Made by a program: the position numbers and the translations under genes. Shown here piece after piece: positions 32,443 to 41,074 of a stretch of 42,692 nucleotides of DNA. Positions within the stretch are counted from its first letter, which is position 1, and each line of letters opens with the position of its first letter. The notes under the pieces are model-generated. The model was not told the DNA's origin and did not search any database. It saw only the letters and a list, made by a program, of their open reading frames with translations. Source of the DNA: Clostridia bacterium (GTDB lineage Bacteria; Bacillota; Clostridia; Oscillospirales; Acutalibacteraceae). Location of the stretch: positions 1-42,692 of the forward strand of contig JAKSQR010000001.1 in the NCBI GenBank assembly GCA_024404065.1, read 5' to 3'.

Positions 32443-34395
32443 ATGAAAAATGTAATAATCGAAGGCAATAAAATATTATTTAACAGAGCAGGTGAGCTTG
32501 TAAGGCTTACACCCTGCGGTGAGAATGCAATCCGCTTTGAGGGCTTCCCTGATGGCAGAGAATTTACCGAGAATTTTACCCTTATGCCAATTGAAACCGA
32601 AGCGGTTATAGATAACAGCAGTGACTATTTTGTTACTATGACAGTAGGTCGTGCCATGGTTAAATTAGAGCGCAGAGGCAAGGTTACCTTCTACAAAGAC
32701 GACGAAATGGTTATTGAGGAAATGCCTGAGATGGCCTTTGAGGATGGCTACCGCCATTATGACTGCAACGCAAGTGGCTTATGGGCAGCCCGTGAAACCT
32801 TCAAGGCTCAGAAGGGTGAGCATTTTTATGGCCTCGGTCACGAAAACAGCAATATGCTGGATTTAAAGGGCTGCTCCTTTGACCTGAGAAATGTAAATGC
32901 AAAATGCACTATACCCTATGTTTACTCCTCAAGAGGCTATGGCTTTATATGGAATAACCCCGCAGTAGGTAATGTGGAGCTTTCAGCTAACAGAACCCGT
33001 TGGAGTGTTGGTGCAACCCGCAAGATAGACTATGTTGTAATTGTAGGCGATCCTAAATCTGTTACTGAAACACTTACCGATTTAACAGGTCACGCCCCTG
33101 TAATGCCTCATTGGGCAACAGGCTTCTGGCAGTCAAGGCTCCGTTACGAAACTCAGGAGCAGCTGCTTGAGGTTGCAAGACGCTATAAGGAGGATAATAT
33201 TCCTCTCTCTGTTATAATCTGCGATTATTTCCATTGGACAGAGCAGGGCGACTACAAATTTGACCCACAGTATTGGCCAAATCCCAAAGAGATGACAGAC
33301 GAGCTTCACTCTATGGGCACAAAGCTGGTAGTATCTACCTGGCCTACAATAAATGAAAACAGCGAAAACTACTGGTATATGCGTGATAATAATATGCTTA
33401 TGCGCACTACCCGTGGCTCAGACAGAGTATTCAGCTTCTACGGCTGGCAGGCAGAGATTGATGTTACAAACCCTGCCACAAGAAAGTATGTATTCAGCAA
33501 ATTAAAAGAGAATTACCTTGACAACGGTGTAGATTCTCTCTGGTTTGACGAGGCAGAGCCTGAAATACACCCTGAGCAGTTTGATAACCTTATTATGTAC
33601 CTTGGCAGAGGCGATGAGGTAGCAATGCTTTACCCCTATTATTACTCAAAAATGGCTTTTGATGGCTTTAATGAGATGGGCATAAGCAACCCCGTTACCC
33701 TTACAAGATGTGCCTACCTTGGCAGCCAGAAATTCGGCTCACTTGTATGGAGCGGTGATATTCCCTCAACCTTTGAGTGCTTGCAGAGTCAGGTTAAAGC
33801 AGGTCTTAATATGTCCCTTTGTGGCATAGTATGGTGGAATACAGATATAGGTGGTTTCTGGGGCGGTGACCCTGAGAAGGAAGAGTACAAGGAGCTGTTT
33901 ATACGTTGGTTCCAGTATGGCGTATTTTCACCTGTTATGCGTGCTCATGGTCACAGAGAGAAGCATACTCCCCGCAGCAAGCTGAAGGAGGCTTCAGGCG
34001 GCGGTAACGAAATATGGAGCTATGGCGAAGAAAATTACGAAACACTTAAAAATCTTATCTTATTGCGTGAAAGATTAAGACCATATATTGAAAAGCAGAT
34101 GGAGATAGCTTCAGAGAAAGGCTACCCCATTATGAGAGCAATGTTTTTTGATTACCCTGATGACGAAATCTGCTATACCTTAGGTGAGCAGTATATGTTT
34201 GGTGAGGATATTCTTTTTGCTCCCATTGTAAATCAGGGTCAGACAGTAAAGAGCGTTTACCTGCCCGAAGGTGATTGGATTCTTACTAAAAACAAGCAGG
34301 AGTATAAGGGCGGTAAAACCTACGAAATTGAGGCAAAGATTGATGAGTTTGTAGCCTTTGTAAAGAAGGGCAAAAGCGTTATAGATTGCTTCTGA
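32443..34395 (+). CDS. GH31 family glycoside hydrolase
   Basis: 650 residues, alpha-glucosidase/alpha-xylosidase family. Nucleophile D369 in LWFDEAEPE and acid/base D439 in WSGDIPS are both present, within a (beta/alpha)8 barrel after an N-terminal beta-sandwich and before a C-terminal beta domain (VNQGQTVKSVYLPEGDWIL). GFWQSRLRYETQEQLLEVA is typical. No signal peptide, so it acts on imported oligosaccharides in the cytoplasm. Sub-specificity (alpha-glucosidase, alpha-xylosidase, sulfoquinovosidase) cannot be settled by eye. First gene of a five-gene operon. Confidence 0.9.
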   Translation: MKNVIIEGNKILFNRAGELVRLTPCGENAIRFEGFPDGREFTENFTLMPIETEAVIDNSSDYFVTMTVGRAMVKLERRGKVTFYKDDEMVIEEMPEMAFEDGYRHYDCNASGLWAARETFKAQKGEHFYGLGHENSNMLDLKGCSFDLRNVNAKCTIPYVYSSRGYGFIWNNPAVGNVELSANRTRWSVGATRKIDYVVIVGDPKSVTETLTDLTGHAPVMPHWATGFWQSRLRYETQEQLLEVARRYKEDNIPLSVIICDYFHWTEQGDYKFDPQYWPNPKEMTDELHSMGTKLVVSTWPTINENSENYWYMRDNNMLMRTTRGSDRVFSFYGWQAEIDVTNPATRKYVFSKLKENYLDNGVDSLWFDEAEPEIHPEQFDNLIMYLGRGDEVAMLYPYYYSKMAFDGFNEMGISNPVTLTRCAYLGSQKFGSLVWSGDIPSTFECLQSQVKAGLNMSLCGIVWWNTDIGGFWGGDPEKEEYKELFIRWFQYGVFSPVMRAHGHREKHTPRSKLKEASGGGNEIWSYGEENYETLKNLILLRERLRPYIEKQMEIASEKGYPIMRAMFFDYPDDEICYTLGEQYMFGEDILFAPIVNQGQTVKSVYLPEGDWILTKNKQEYKGGKTYEIEAKIDEFVAFVKKGKSVIDCF

Positions 34396-34413
34396 TAAAA
34401 GGAAGGTGGTTAT

Positions 34414-35310
34414 GTGACAATGGAATATATTGCTCATTTCCACCTGCCCGGTTTATTTGAGTTTTACGATTTTTACAAGGCATTTTTATCCGTTTACAAT
34501 GAGCACAGAGATTGGTTTTATGAATGGTGCAGAATTGACTCTATCTATGGTGCCCCTGCAGATTGTATATGGGGCGGAGGCAGAGTAGGCTATGGCGATA
34601 ATGACCCTGTGAAAGTGCTTGAGCTTACCCGAAAGTATGGCATTTCATCCCGTCTCACATTTTCAAATTCGCTTCTTGAAAAAGAGCATTTAACCGATAA
34701 AAAATGCAATCGGCTTTGCGAAATGTTTGAGGGTGAAAACAGCGGAATAATCGTAAGCTCCGATATACTGATTGACTATATAAAAGAGAAATATCCGCAG
34801 TATTACTTTGTATCTTCCACAACAAAAGTAATTACTGATTTTGATGAACTTAAAAAAGAATTAAACCGAAAAGATTTCAGGTTTGTGTGCCCTGATTTCA
34901 GGTTTAATAATGATTTTGAAAAGCTGAATTTATTCAAACAGAGTGAAAAAGCAAAGCTTGAAATGCTTGTGAATGAGTGCTGCGATGTAAATTGCAGGGA
35001 GCGAAAGACCTGCTATAAGAATGTAAGCCAGAAGGCACTTATGGCAGATTGTCCCGACCATATCTGCTCATCACCCAAAGCAGGGGAGGGCTATAAATTC
35101 TCACGTGCAATGGAGAGCCCTGCGTTTATCAGCATAGAGGATATAAAAAATAAATACCTGCCTATAGGCATCAGCAATTTCAAAATTGAGGGCAGAAGCC
35201 TTGGCAGTGCAATAATTCTGGAGTTTTTGCTCTATTATCTTACAAAGCCTGAATATCAGCTTAAGGTGAGAGAAAGCATTTATCTTGACAGCAGTCTTGA
35301 TTTATTTTAG
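34414..35310 (+). CDS. U32-peptidase/UbiV-like TIM-barrel protein with Cys cluster
   Basis: 298 residues. C-terminal GISNFKIEGRSLGSA matches the G-KIEGR signature of the U32 (collagenase-like, RlhA/UbiV) superfamily. A Cys-rich region (VNECCDVNCRERKTC, then MADCPDHIC) fits a [4Fe-4S] site as in UbiU/UbiV/RlhA. The N-terminus HLPGLFEFYDFYKAF is not typical of known U32 proteins. GTG 34414 and ATG 34420 are both possible; GGAAGGTGG (34401-34409) fits either. It follows the GH31 gene by 18 nt. I infer a redox or radical-type RNA/cofactor modification enzyme, but no function is established. Confidence 0.6.
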   Translation: MTMEYIAHFHLPGLFEFYDFYKAFLSVYNEHRDWFYEWCRIDSIYGAPADCIWGGGRVGYGDNDPVKVLELTRKYGISSRLTFSNSLLEKEHLTDKKCNRLCEMFEGENSGIIVSSDILIDYIKEKYPQYYFVSSTTKVITDFDELKKELNRKDFRFVCPDFRFNNDFEKLNLFKQSEKAKLEMLVNECCDVNCRERKTCYKNVSQKALMADCPDHICSSPKAGEGYKFSRAMESPAFISIEDIKNKYLPIGISNFKIEGRSLGSAIILEFLLYYLTKPEYQLKVRESIYLDSSLDLF

Positions 35311-35320
35311 GGGGAGAAAA

Positions 35321-36277
35321 ATGGAAGCTTATAAGAGTTTATACGAAAATCCAAAAGCAGTTATTGCCATTGTAAGTGACGTGCATATTGATTATAACGG
35401 CAGTGAAATAAAAAGAAGAATTAAAATGGTGCGCAAGGCTTTTACCGACGTTGAAGCAAACTGCGATGCAGACGCCCTTATAACTGTTGGTGATACCACA
35501 TCAAGAGGTGTAAATAAAAACTGGGATGGCGTAAAGGAATGCTTTGAAGGTATTAACCCTGCAAAAAATATTATTTTCACCCTCGGCAATCACGATACAT
35601 GGGGTGATGATAAGGGCTACGGCGGTTATGAAAAAGCCATTGAGAGATACTATAGCTATAGCAAAGAAATCTGCAACCTTCAGATTGATAAGCCCTACTT
35701 TTCAAAAGATATAAACGGCTATAAATTTATCTTTTTAGGCAATACTGAAAGCGGAGCGGACCAGGACTGTGCCGCATTCTCTCAGGAGGAAATTGACTGG
35801 CTCAAAGCTGAAATATCTGCTGAGGATGAGCAGAAGCCTGTATTTGTATTTTGTCATCAGAGCGTAAATGGCACACACGGTCTGCCACGCACATGGTCAA
35901 AAAAAGAGGACCCCACATGGCCTGCAGATAAGGGCGGTATAGGCATAGATTCCGACTCTGTGTGGGAGATACTGAAATCACATAAGAATGTTTACTTTTT
36001 CAGCGGTCATCTTCACATGGCTCTCTGCGGTGAAAAGATGATAAAAAAAGAGGGTTACTCCACCTTTGAAAATAAAGAGGGCGTTACTCTCATAAATGTG
36101 CCTTCTCTCACCCGTGAAAATCATCACGGCGAAACTAAAAAAACAGGCACAGGCTTAATGATGGAAATCTATGATAATAAGGTAGTGCTTCGCCCACGCA
36201 GGTTTACTAAGGGCAAAATGTTTGAAAAGATAACCTATAAGAATGGCAACCCCTGGTATGAAAGCGAAATAAGGTGA
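35321..36277 (+). CDS. Metallophosphoesterase (calcineurin-like)
   Basis: 318 residues. The di-metal motifs occur in order: SDVHID (D20, H22), VGDTTSRG near 62, LGNHDTWGDD near 86, FCHQSVNG near 184, SGHLHMAL near 230. Hydrolyses phosphoesters, substrate unknown. No signal peptide, so cytoplasmic. ATG 35321 follows GGGGAG and is preferred to an in-frame ATG at 35285 that lies within the previous gene. Coupled to the next gene with a 4-nt gap. Confidence 0.88.
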   Translation: MEAYKSLYENPKAVIAIVSDVHIDYNGSEIKRRIKMVRKAFTDVEANCDADALITVGDTTSRGVNKNWDGVKECFEGINPAKNIIFTLGNHDTWGDDKGYGGYEKAIERYYSYSKEICNLQIDKPYFSKDINGYKFIFLGNTESGADQDCAAFSQEEIDWLKAEISAEDEQKPVFVFCHQSVNGTHGLPRTWSKKEDPTWPADKGGIGIDSDSVWEILKSHKNVYFFSGHLHMALCGEKMIKKEGYSTFENKEGVTLINVPSLTRENHHGETKKTGTGLMMEIYDNKVVLRPRRFTKGKMFEKITYKNGNPWYESEIR

Positions 36278-36281
36278 CAGT

Positions 36282-36536
36282 ATGGCATTTTTAATAGCAG
36301 AAACAACAAAAGAAGAGCGTGAAAAAATTGTAGAGGAGTCACTTGGCAATCTTTCAGATTGTGATGGCTGTATGGGCGGCCTTGCGGAGATGTATCAGGA
36401 TTACATTGATGGCAAAAAGGAGCTCAGCGAAATAAATATGGCATTCAGGGCAAATTACTACCACGATGACGATATGCCACATAAAGAGAGCTGCCCTATA
36501 AACTACGGCGACCCTGAATTTGACCTTATGTTTTAA
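36282..36536 (+). CDS. Small Cys-containing protein of unknown function
   Basis: 84 residues, acidic. DCDGCMGG (Cys pair near residues 26-30) and HKESCPINYG near the C-terminus give three Cys with His, which could form a metal site or a disulfide. I recognise no domain. It starts 4 nt after the phosphoesterase and ends within the Nudix start region, so translation is coupled. Confidence 0.65.
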   Translation: MAFLIAETTKEEREKIVEESLGNLSDCDGCMGGLAEMYQDYIDGKKELSEINMAFRANYYHDDDMPHKESCPINYGDPEFDLMF

Positions 36537-36547
36537 TGGAGATTACT

Positions 36548-37171
36548 ATGGACGATAAGCAAAAATGGATTGATTGGGTGATTGAGCTGCAGAGCCTTGC
36601 ACAGGCAGGTCTTTACTACTCAAAGGATGTATTTGACCTTGAGCGCTTTCAGCGAATCAGAGATATTACCGCAGAGATGATGGCTCATCAGACCGAGATG
36701 CCCTTTGACAAAGTAAAAGAATTATTCTGCAATGAAATCGGCTATCAGACACCTAAAATTGATACTCGTGCAGCAATAATTCAGGATGGAAAAATCCTGC
36801 TTGTTAAAGAAACCCTTACAGGCACATGGAGTATGCCCGGCGGCTGGGTGGATATAAATAAATCCATTAAGGAAAACACTGTAAAAGAGGTCAAGGAGGA
36901 AGCAGGGCTTGATGTAACTGCAGACAGGCTTATAGCCGTGCACGAAAAGTCAAAGCATTGCAGGCATAATTATCCTTATGGTGTGATAAAGCATTTTGTT
37001 TTATGCACAGTTTTAGGTGGTGAATATGCACCTAATTCAGAAACCTCAGAGGCAGGCTGGTTTACCCCCGATAATCTTCCTGAGCTTTCTATAGGCAAAA
37101 ATACACCTGAGCAGATTGCAATGTGCTTTAAGGCATACAACGACCCTGATTGGGTAGTAGAATTTGATTAA
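36548..37171 (+). CDS. Nudix hydrolase with N-terminal Nudix-associated domain
   Basis: 207 residues. Residues about 1-60 (KWIDWVIELQSLAQAGLYYS) match the domain that precedes Nudix in ADP-ribose/nucleoside-diphosphate-X hydrolases. The Nudix box is GGWVDINKSIKENTVKEVKE followed by EAGL: the REUxEE core reads KEVKEEAGL, and the first acidic position is Lys, so it is slightly degenerate. ATG 36548 follows GGAG with a 6-nt spacer and is preferred over ATG 36536. Last gene of the operon; likely hydrolyses an ADP-ribose- or nucleoside-diphosphate-type substrate. Confidence 0.8.
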   Translation: MDDKQKWIDWVIELQSLAQAGLYYSKDVFDLERFQRIRDITAEMMAHQTEMPFDKVKELFCNEIGYQTPKIDTRAAIIQDGKILLVKETLTGTWSMPGGWVDINKSIKENTVKEVKEEAGLDVTADRLIAVHEKSKHCRHNYPYGVIKHFVLCTVLGGEYAPNSETSEAGWFTPDNLPELSIGKNTPEQIAMCFKAYNDPDWVVEFD

Positions 37172-37178
37172 GACTTAA

Positions 37179-37205
37179 AAAGAGCCCTCAGCGGCTCTTT
37201 TCTTT
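37179..37205 (+). terminator. Terminator of the GH31-Nudix operon
   Basis: AAAGAGCC (37179-37186) pairs with GGCTCTTT (37193-37200), 6-nt loop, T-rich tail. Confidence 0.88.
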
Positions 37206-37267
37206 ATGCCATAAAGCATAAATATATAAAATATTTTATTTTACTACTACACAAAATAATATGGGTG

Positions 37268-37276
37268 TGGTATAAT
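37268..37276 (+). promoter_or_regulatory. Extended -10 promoter of the rlmB gene
   Basis: TG-G-TATAAT at 37268-37276 with a poor -35. The start codon lies 35 nt downstream. Confidence 0.55.
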
Positions 37277-37311
37277 AAACTGAATATTTGTAAATTGGGG
37301 AGGTGGCGCCT

Positions 37312-38106
37312 GTGAATTATAGGGACAGCAAGAAACCGGACGACAGAGCATTTGATAAATCAAGAGATAATCAGGATGAGGAGCAGGACCTTATAATTGG
37401 CAGAAATGCATCCATGGAAGCGCTCAGAAGCAACAGAGAAATCGACACTCTGTTTGTTGCAAGAGGTGACAGAAGCGGCTCAATAGGTGCTATAATCGCT
37501 ATCGCTCACGATAAAGGTATAGTAGTAAAAGAGGTGGACCGCCGTAAGCTTGATGGTATGTGTGGCGGTGCTAACCATCAGGGCATTGCAGCCCGTGCTG
37601 CAGCCCATAAATATGCAGATGTTGAGGATATAATAAAAGCGGCAGAGGATAAAGGCGAAGAGCCATTTATAGTAATCTGCGATGAGCTTGAGGACCCTCA
37701 CAATTTAGGTGCAATAATCCGTACGGCTGACGCCTGCGGAGCTCACGGCGTAATCATACCAAAGCGCAGAGGTGTTTCACTCACTTATGCAGTAGGCAAG
37801 GTTTCAGCAGGTGCAGTTGAGTATGTGCCTGTTGCAAGGGTAAGCAACCTGCCTCAGACAATAGATGACCTTAAAAAGAAGGGCTTCTGGGTTTATGGTG
37901 CTGATATGGACGGCAACCCCTACGATAAGCAGGATTACAGCGGCAAGGTAGCCCTTGTAATCGGCTCAGAGGGTAAGGGAATAGGCCGACTTATCAGAGA
38001 GAAATGTGACTTTATAGTTTCCCTTCCCATGAAGGGTAAGATAAATTCCCTTAATGCAAGTGTTGCAGCGGGAATACTTATGTACGAAGTAATTAAGAAC
38101 AGATAA
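37312..38106 (+). CDS. rlmB: 23S rRNA (guanosine-2'-O)-methyltransferase, RlmB/TrmH family
   Basis: 264 residues. SPOUT methyltransferase: N-terminal L30e-like substrate domain (LIIGRNASMEALRS, residues about 27-100), then the three motifs NLGAIIRTADACGAHGVI, ALVIGSEGKGIGRLIR and IVSLPMKGKINSLNASVAAG. Methylates a 23S rRNA guanosine 2'-OH in the RlmB branch. Start is GTG 37312 after GGGGAGG (37297-37303), 8-nt spacer, not the in-frame GTG at 37303 inside that site. The next gene starts 10 nt after the stop. Confidence 0.9.
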   Translation: MNYRDSKKPDDRAFDKSRDNQDEEQDLIIGRNASMEALRSNREIDTLFVARGDRSGSIGAIIAIAHDKGIVVKEVDRRKLDGMCGGANHQGIAARAAAHKYADVEDIIKAAEDKGEEPFIVICDELEDPHNLGAIIRTADACGAHGVIIPKRRGVSLTYAVGKVSAGAVEYVPVARVSNLPQTIDDLKKKGFWVYGADMDGNPYDKQDYSGKVALVIGSEGKGIGRLIREKCDFIVSLPMKGKINSLNASVAAGILMYEVIKNR

Positions 38107-38116
38107 GGTGAGTAGA

Positions 38117-40882
38117 ATGAGTGATTTTCTTAATTCAATGTCAAATGATGACGAGCTTGAATCAATACTCAGAGAGATGAAGGGTATTAAGGCTGAGGAT
38201 GAGAATACCGAAGCTGAAGCCTCAAGAAGCTGGTCCCTTGATGATATAGATAAGCTTATTGCAGGCGAAAAGGTTGAGCATAAGCCAGAGAAGCTTGCAC
38301 CTAAAACATCAAGATTTTTCAGTGATGAGCTGGATTCAGATTTATTCTCCGTTAAGCCTATTACAGAGGATGCTCCTGTAATTGAGGACATCTCTTCAGG
38401 TAGCACAGATGACCTTGATGGTCAGGAGAAATTCTTTGAGGAAGAGGCTCAGCAGGATAATTTTGATGCTGAAAGCTTTGAGATTGAAACTGTAATTATG
38501 CCTGATGATATTCCTCAGGCACGTGTTAATAAATATAACAATGCTCCAAAAGAGCCCGAAGAGCAGGCTCCGCCCAAAATTGAGGAGGAAAAGCCTGAGG
38601 AGAAGGCTCCCATTGATTACAGAGAGAGATTTTTCAAGAAGCTCACCCTTGATGATATCGGCTTTGTGCCTGACAGCGACCCTGAGCCCACAGGCCCTAT
38701 TGATAAGCCGGGCACAGTAGTATTTAAGCACGATGAGAGCAAAAATGATAATTTCCTTGACCCACTGCCCACAGTAAAGGCTGCAGAGGACGCAAGCAAA
38801 TTTGATATGGAAAAAACCCGCATTGCAGGTACAGCTGCTCCTGTATCAAAGCCTGCTGAAAAGCAGAATGACGATGTAGAGGGTCAGATTGTACTTACAG
38901 GCTTTGTAGATATTCCTGAGGAGGCCATCCCCGAAAAGGATACAGAGGGCAATATGGAAGAGAGCCTCTGGAACAGACGCCAGGAAAAGGCTAAGACCTT
39001 TGTTGTTGAGGGCATTGATGACGAAGGCTTCGGCGAAGGCTTTGACGAAATTTCAGAGAATGTTGATGATTACGTAGCTCCTGAGGTAAAAGAAAAGAAG
39101 GAGCCTAAGAGCCACCTGCTTGTAGATCACGTAGGCGAATATACAAACGTTTCAGAGAGAAACACCATCTACAATAAGCTGGGCAACAGAGTTAAGAGAA
39201 AGCAGAGGTCAGCTATTATAGTAGCTGCAATTGAGGGCGTACTTCTTCTGCTCACAATTGTTCCTGCAATTATTAACCTTTTAAGTGGTGAGGGTGCACT
39301 TGGTGCCCTTGCAGGCAATGAATTTTTACTCAGCATTTTAAGTGCAGTGCTTATTATTGTTGCAATAGCTATTGATACAGAGAAATTCATAGACTCCCTC
39401 AAGGGTCTCTTCAGCGGTAAAATTACAGGTGACACCGCAGTTGCAGTTGCCGCAGCCGTTGCATTTTTACAGAATACTATTTCAGCAGTTACAGGTGGCG
39501 AAACACCTACCTTCGGTGTAATAGCAGTAGCAGGTCTTCTTATCAGCAGAGTTACTGAGCTTATAGATGCAAAGCGTGTATTCAATAACTTTGCAGTGTG
39601 TGCCTTTACCTATGAGCATAATATGAGTGCAATTCACAGCCTTGATAATGAGAGCGAAGTATTTGAGCTTGGCAGAGGCTTGCTTATGGGCAATGCAGAC
39701 CTTATTTATTCATCTAAAGCAGAATTCCCCGAAAACTTCATTAAAAACTCAGACAGCAAGCAGGATAGTGAAAAGTATACATCTATCTTACTTATTGCTT
39801 CCCTTGCACTTTCAGCAATAGTTGCTGTTATAGTTGGCGCCGTAATTAAGGATTACAGAGCAGTTCTTGCAGCCTTTGCAGCAGGCGTTACCCTGAGCGC
39901 TCCCGTATTTGCAAAGTTTATACCATCATATATTACTTACATCCATAACCGCAGCCTCAACCATGAGGGCACTATGATTGTATCCCTTGATGCAGCAGAA
40001 AAGGTTGCATCTGCAAACGCAGTGGTAGTTGACGCAGCAGATATATTTGACCGTGATTCCTGCACAATGCACGGTATGAAGAGCTTTGAAACTATGAGAA
40101 TAGATGTAGTTCTTCTTTATGCAGCTGCAATGGTTATTAAATCCGGCGGACCTCTCAAGGAGAGCTTTGAGCAGGTTGTAGACGGCAGGCAGGATTTACT
40201 TCCCCCTGTAAGAGAGCTTGTTTATGAGGATAAAATGGGTATCTCTGCAAGAATTTATGAGCAGAAGGTATTACTTGGTAACAGAAGTATGCTTACCCAC
40301 CACAATATTGAAGCTCCCGACCCCAAGCTTGAGGAGAAGTATTCACACGATGGCAGAAAGGTAATTTACCTTGCTGTTAACGAGAAGCTTGCAGCTCTGT
40401 TTGTAGTAAGCTACAGTGCAGATGAGGAAACCAGAATTTACTTTAAGCAGCTTGAAAAGAGCGGCATACAGACCCTTATCCGTACAAATGATGTAAACGT
40501 AACAGAGGACCTTATTGCTGAAAGATTTGAAATAAACGCAAGTAATTTCAAGATTCTTTCATCTGTTGCAGGCAGACTTTATAAGAGAAGAAAGGATGCC
40601 ATCAGCGAAACAGTAGAGGCAGGCGTTATTCACGACGGCAAGCCACAGTCTATGCTTAAGGCTATTGCAGCAAGCTGCAAGATGAGCACAAGAAGCAAGA
40701 TAGGCACAGCCCTTCAGTTTGTGCTTGTGGTAGCTATGGTAGCCCTTACTGCAGTATTTGGTATTACAGGCGCTGTAACAGGTATTGCCACATGGATTGC
40801 AATACTGCTTATGATAGGTGAAATAGCAGTTGTTGTAGCTGCACTTACACCTTTTGATTATATCTTTAATAAAAAACAATAA
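38117..40882 (+). CDS. Multispanning P1B-ATPase-like pseudoenzyme with long acidic N-terminal region
   Basis: 921 residues. Residues 1-360 are Glu/Asp/Pro-rich and probably disordered. Then eight membrane segments in the P1B order: about 365-389, 402-420, 440-458, 465-483, a short loop, 554-577, 582-606, and 862-883, 891-916. The cytoplasmic part holds a nucleotide-domain-like stretch (VLLGNRSML near 718), but the phosphorylation motif DKTGT reads DAADI (Asp639), TGD reads TND (near 789), the GDGxNDxP motif is absent, the A-domain loop is short without TGE, and the CPC helix reads SAP. A signalling or structural role is inferred. It follows rlmB by 10 nt with RBS AAGGTG. Confidence 0.7.
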   Translation: MSDFLNSMSNDDELESILREMKGIKAEDENTEAEASRSWSLDDIDKLIAGEKVEHKPEKLAPKTSRFFSDELDSDLFSVKPITEDAPVIEDISSGSTDDLDGQEKFFEEEAQQDNFDAESFEIETVIMPDDIPQARVNKYNNAPKEPEEQAPPKIEEEKPEEKAPIDYRERFFKKLTLDDIGFVPDSDPEPTGPIDKPGTVVFKHDESKNDNFLDPLPTVKAAEDASKFDMEKTRIAGTAAPVSKPAEKQNDDVEGQIVLTGFVDIPEEAIPEKDTEGNMEESLWNRRQEKAKTFVVEGIDDEGFGEGFDEISENVDDYVAPEVKEKKEPKSHLLVDHVGEYTNVSERNTIYNKLGNRVKRKQRSAIIVAAIEGVLLLLTIVPAIINLLSGEGALGALAGNEFLLSILSAVLIIVAIAIDTEKFIDSLKGLFSGKITGDTAVAVAAAVAFLQNTISAVTGGETPTFGVIAVAGLLISRVTELIDAKRVFNNFAVCAFTYEHNMSAIHSLDNESEVFELGRGLLMGNADLIYSSKAEFPENFIKNSDSKQDSEKYTSILLIASLALSAIVAVIVGAVIKDYRAVLAAFAAGVTLSAPVFAKFIPSYITYIHNRSLNHEGTMIVSLDAAEKVASANAVVVDAADIFDRDSCTMHGMKSFETMRIDVVLLYAAAMVIKSGGPLKESFEQVVDGRQDLLPPVRELVYEDKMGISARIYEQKVLLGNRSMLTHHNIEAPDPKLEEKYSHDGRKVIYLAVNEKLAALFVVSYSADEETRIYFKQLEKSGIQTLIRTNDVNVTEDLIAERFEINASNFKILSSVAGRLYKRRKDAISETVEAGVIHDGKPQSMLKAIAASCKMSTRSKIGTALQFVLVVAMVALTAVFGITGAVTGIATWIAILLMIGEIAVVVAALTPFDYIFNKKQ

Positions 40883-40889
40883 AAAATGC

Positions 40890-40918
40890 TTGACAATTAA
40901 GCATTATTGTATTATTAT
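40890..40918 (+). promoter_or_regulatory. Promoter of the infC-rpmI-rplT operon
   Basis: TTGACA at 40890-40895, 17-nt spacer, TATTAT at 40913-40918, with the ATGC extension. Confidence 0.8.
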
Positions 40919-40924
40919 AACTGC

Positions 40925-41074
40925 ACAACAAAGAAGAGCAAGCAGGCTCTCACCTTCCGGATTTAGTCCAGGTTGGTCAATAGCAGCAGACCTTAAAGGG
41001 TCATTTTGCATTGATTAATTACGAGGTGGAGTATGCTCCGCCTCGTTTTTGTGTTATTAAATTTGGGGGTGCTT
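40925..41074 (+). promoter_or_regulatory. infC leader, L20-type attenuator
   Basis: 150-nt leader ahead of infC-rpmI-rplT. It ends in an intrinsic terminator before infC (41021-41050) and has upstream stems AGAGC/GCTCT (40935-40950) and GGA-TTTA-GTCC-like and AGGT/ACCT pairings in the middle. Firmicutes use such leaders so that L20 controls the operon by premature termination. Matching a family model was not possible here. Confidence 0.7.
41021..41050 (+). terminator. Attenuator terminator of the infC leader
   Basis: 11-bp stem with one G-T pair (41021-41031 with 41036-41046), TATG loop, TTTTT tail, placed 25 nt before the infC start. Confidence 0.88.

Noticed and set aside
41033..41074. ATG start of infC at 41033
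   Set aside because: It lies in the attenuator stem; ATT 41075 with GGGGG fits the family.
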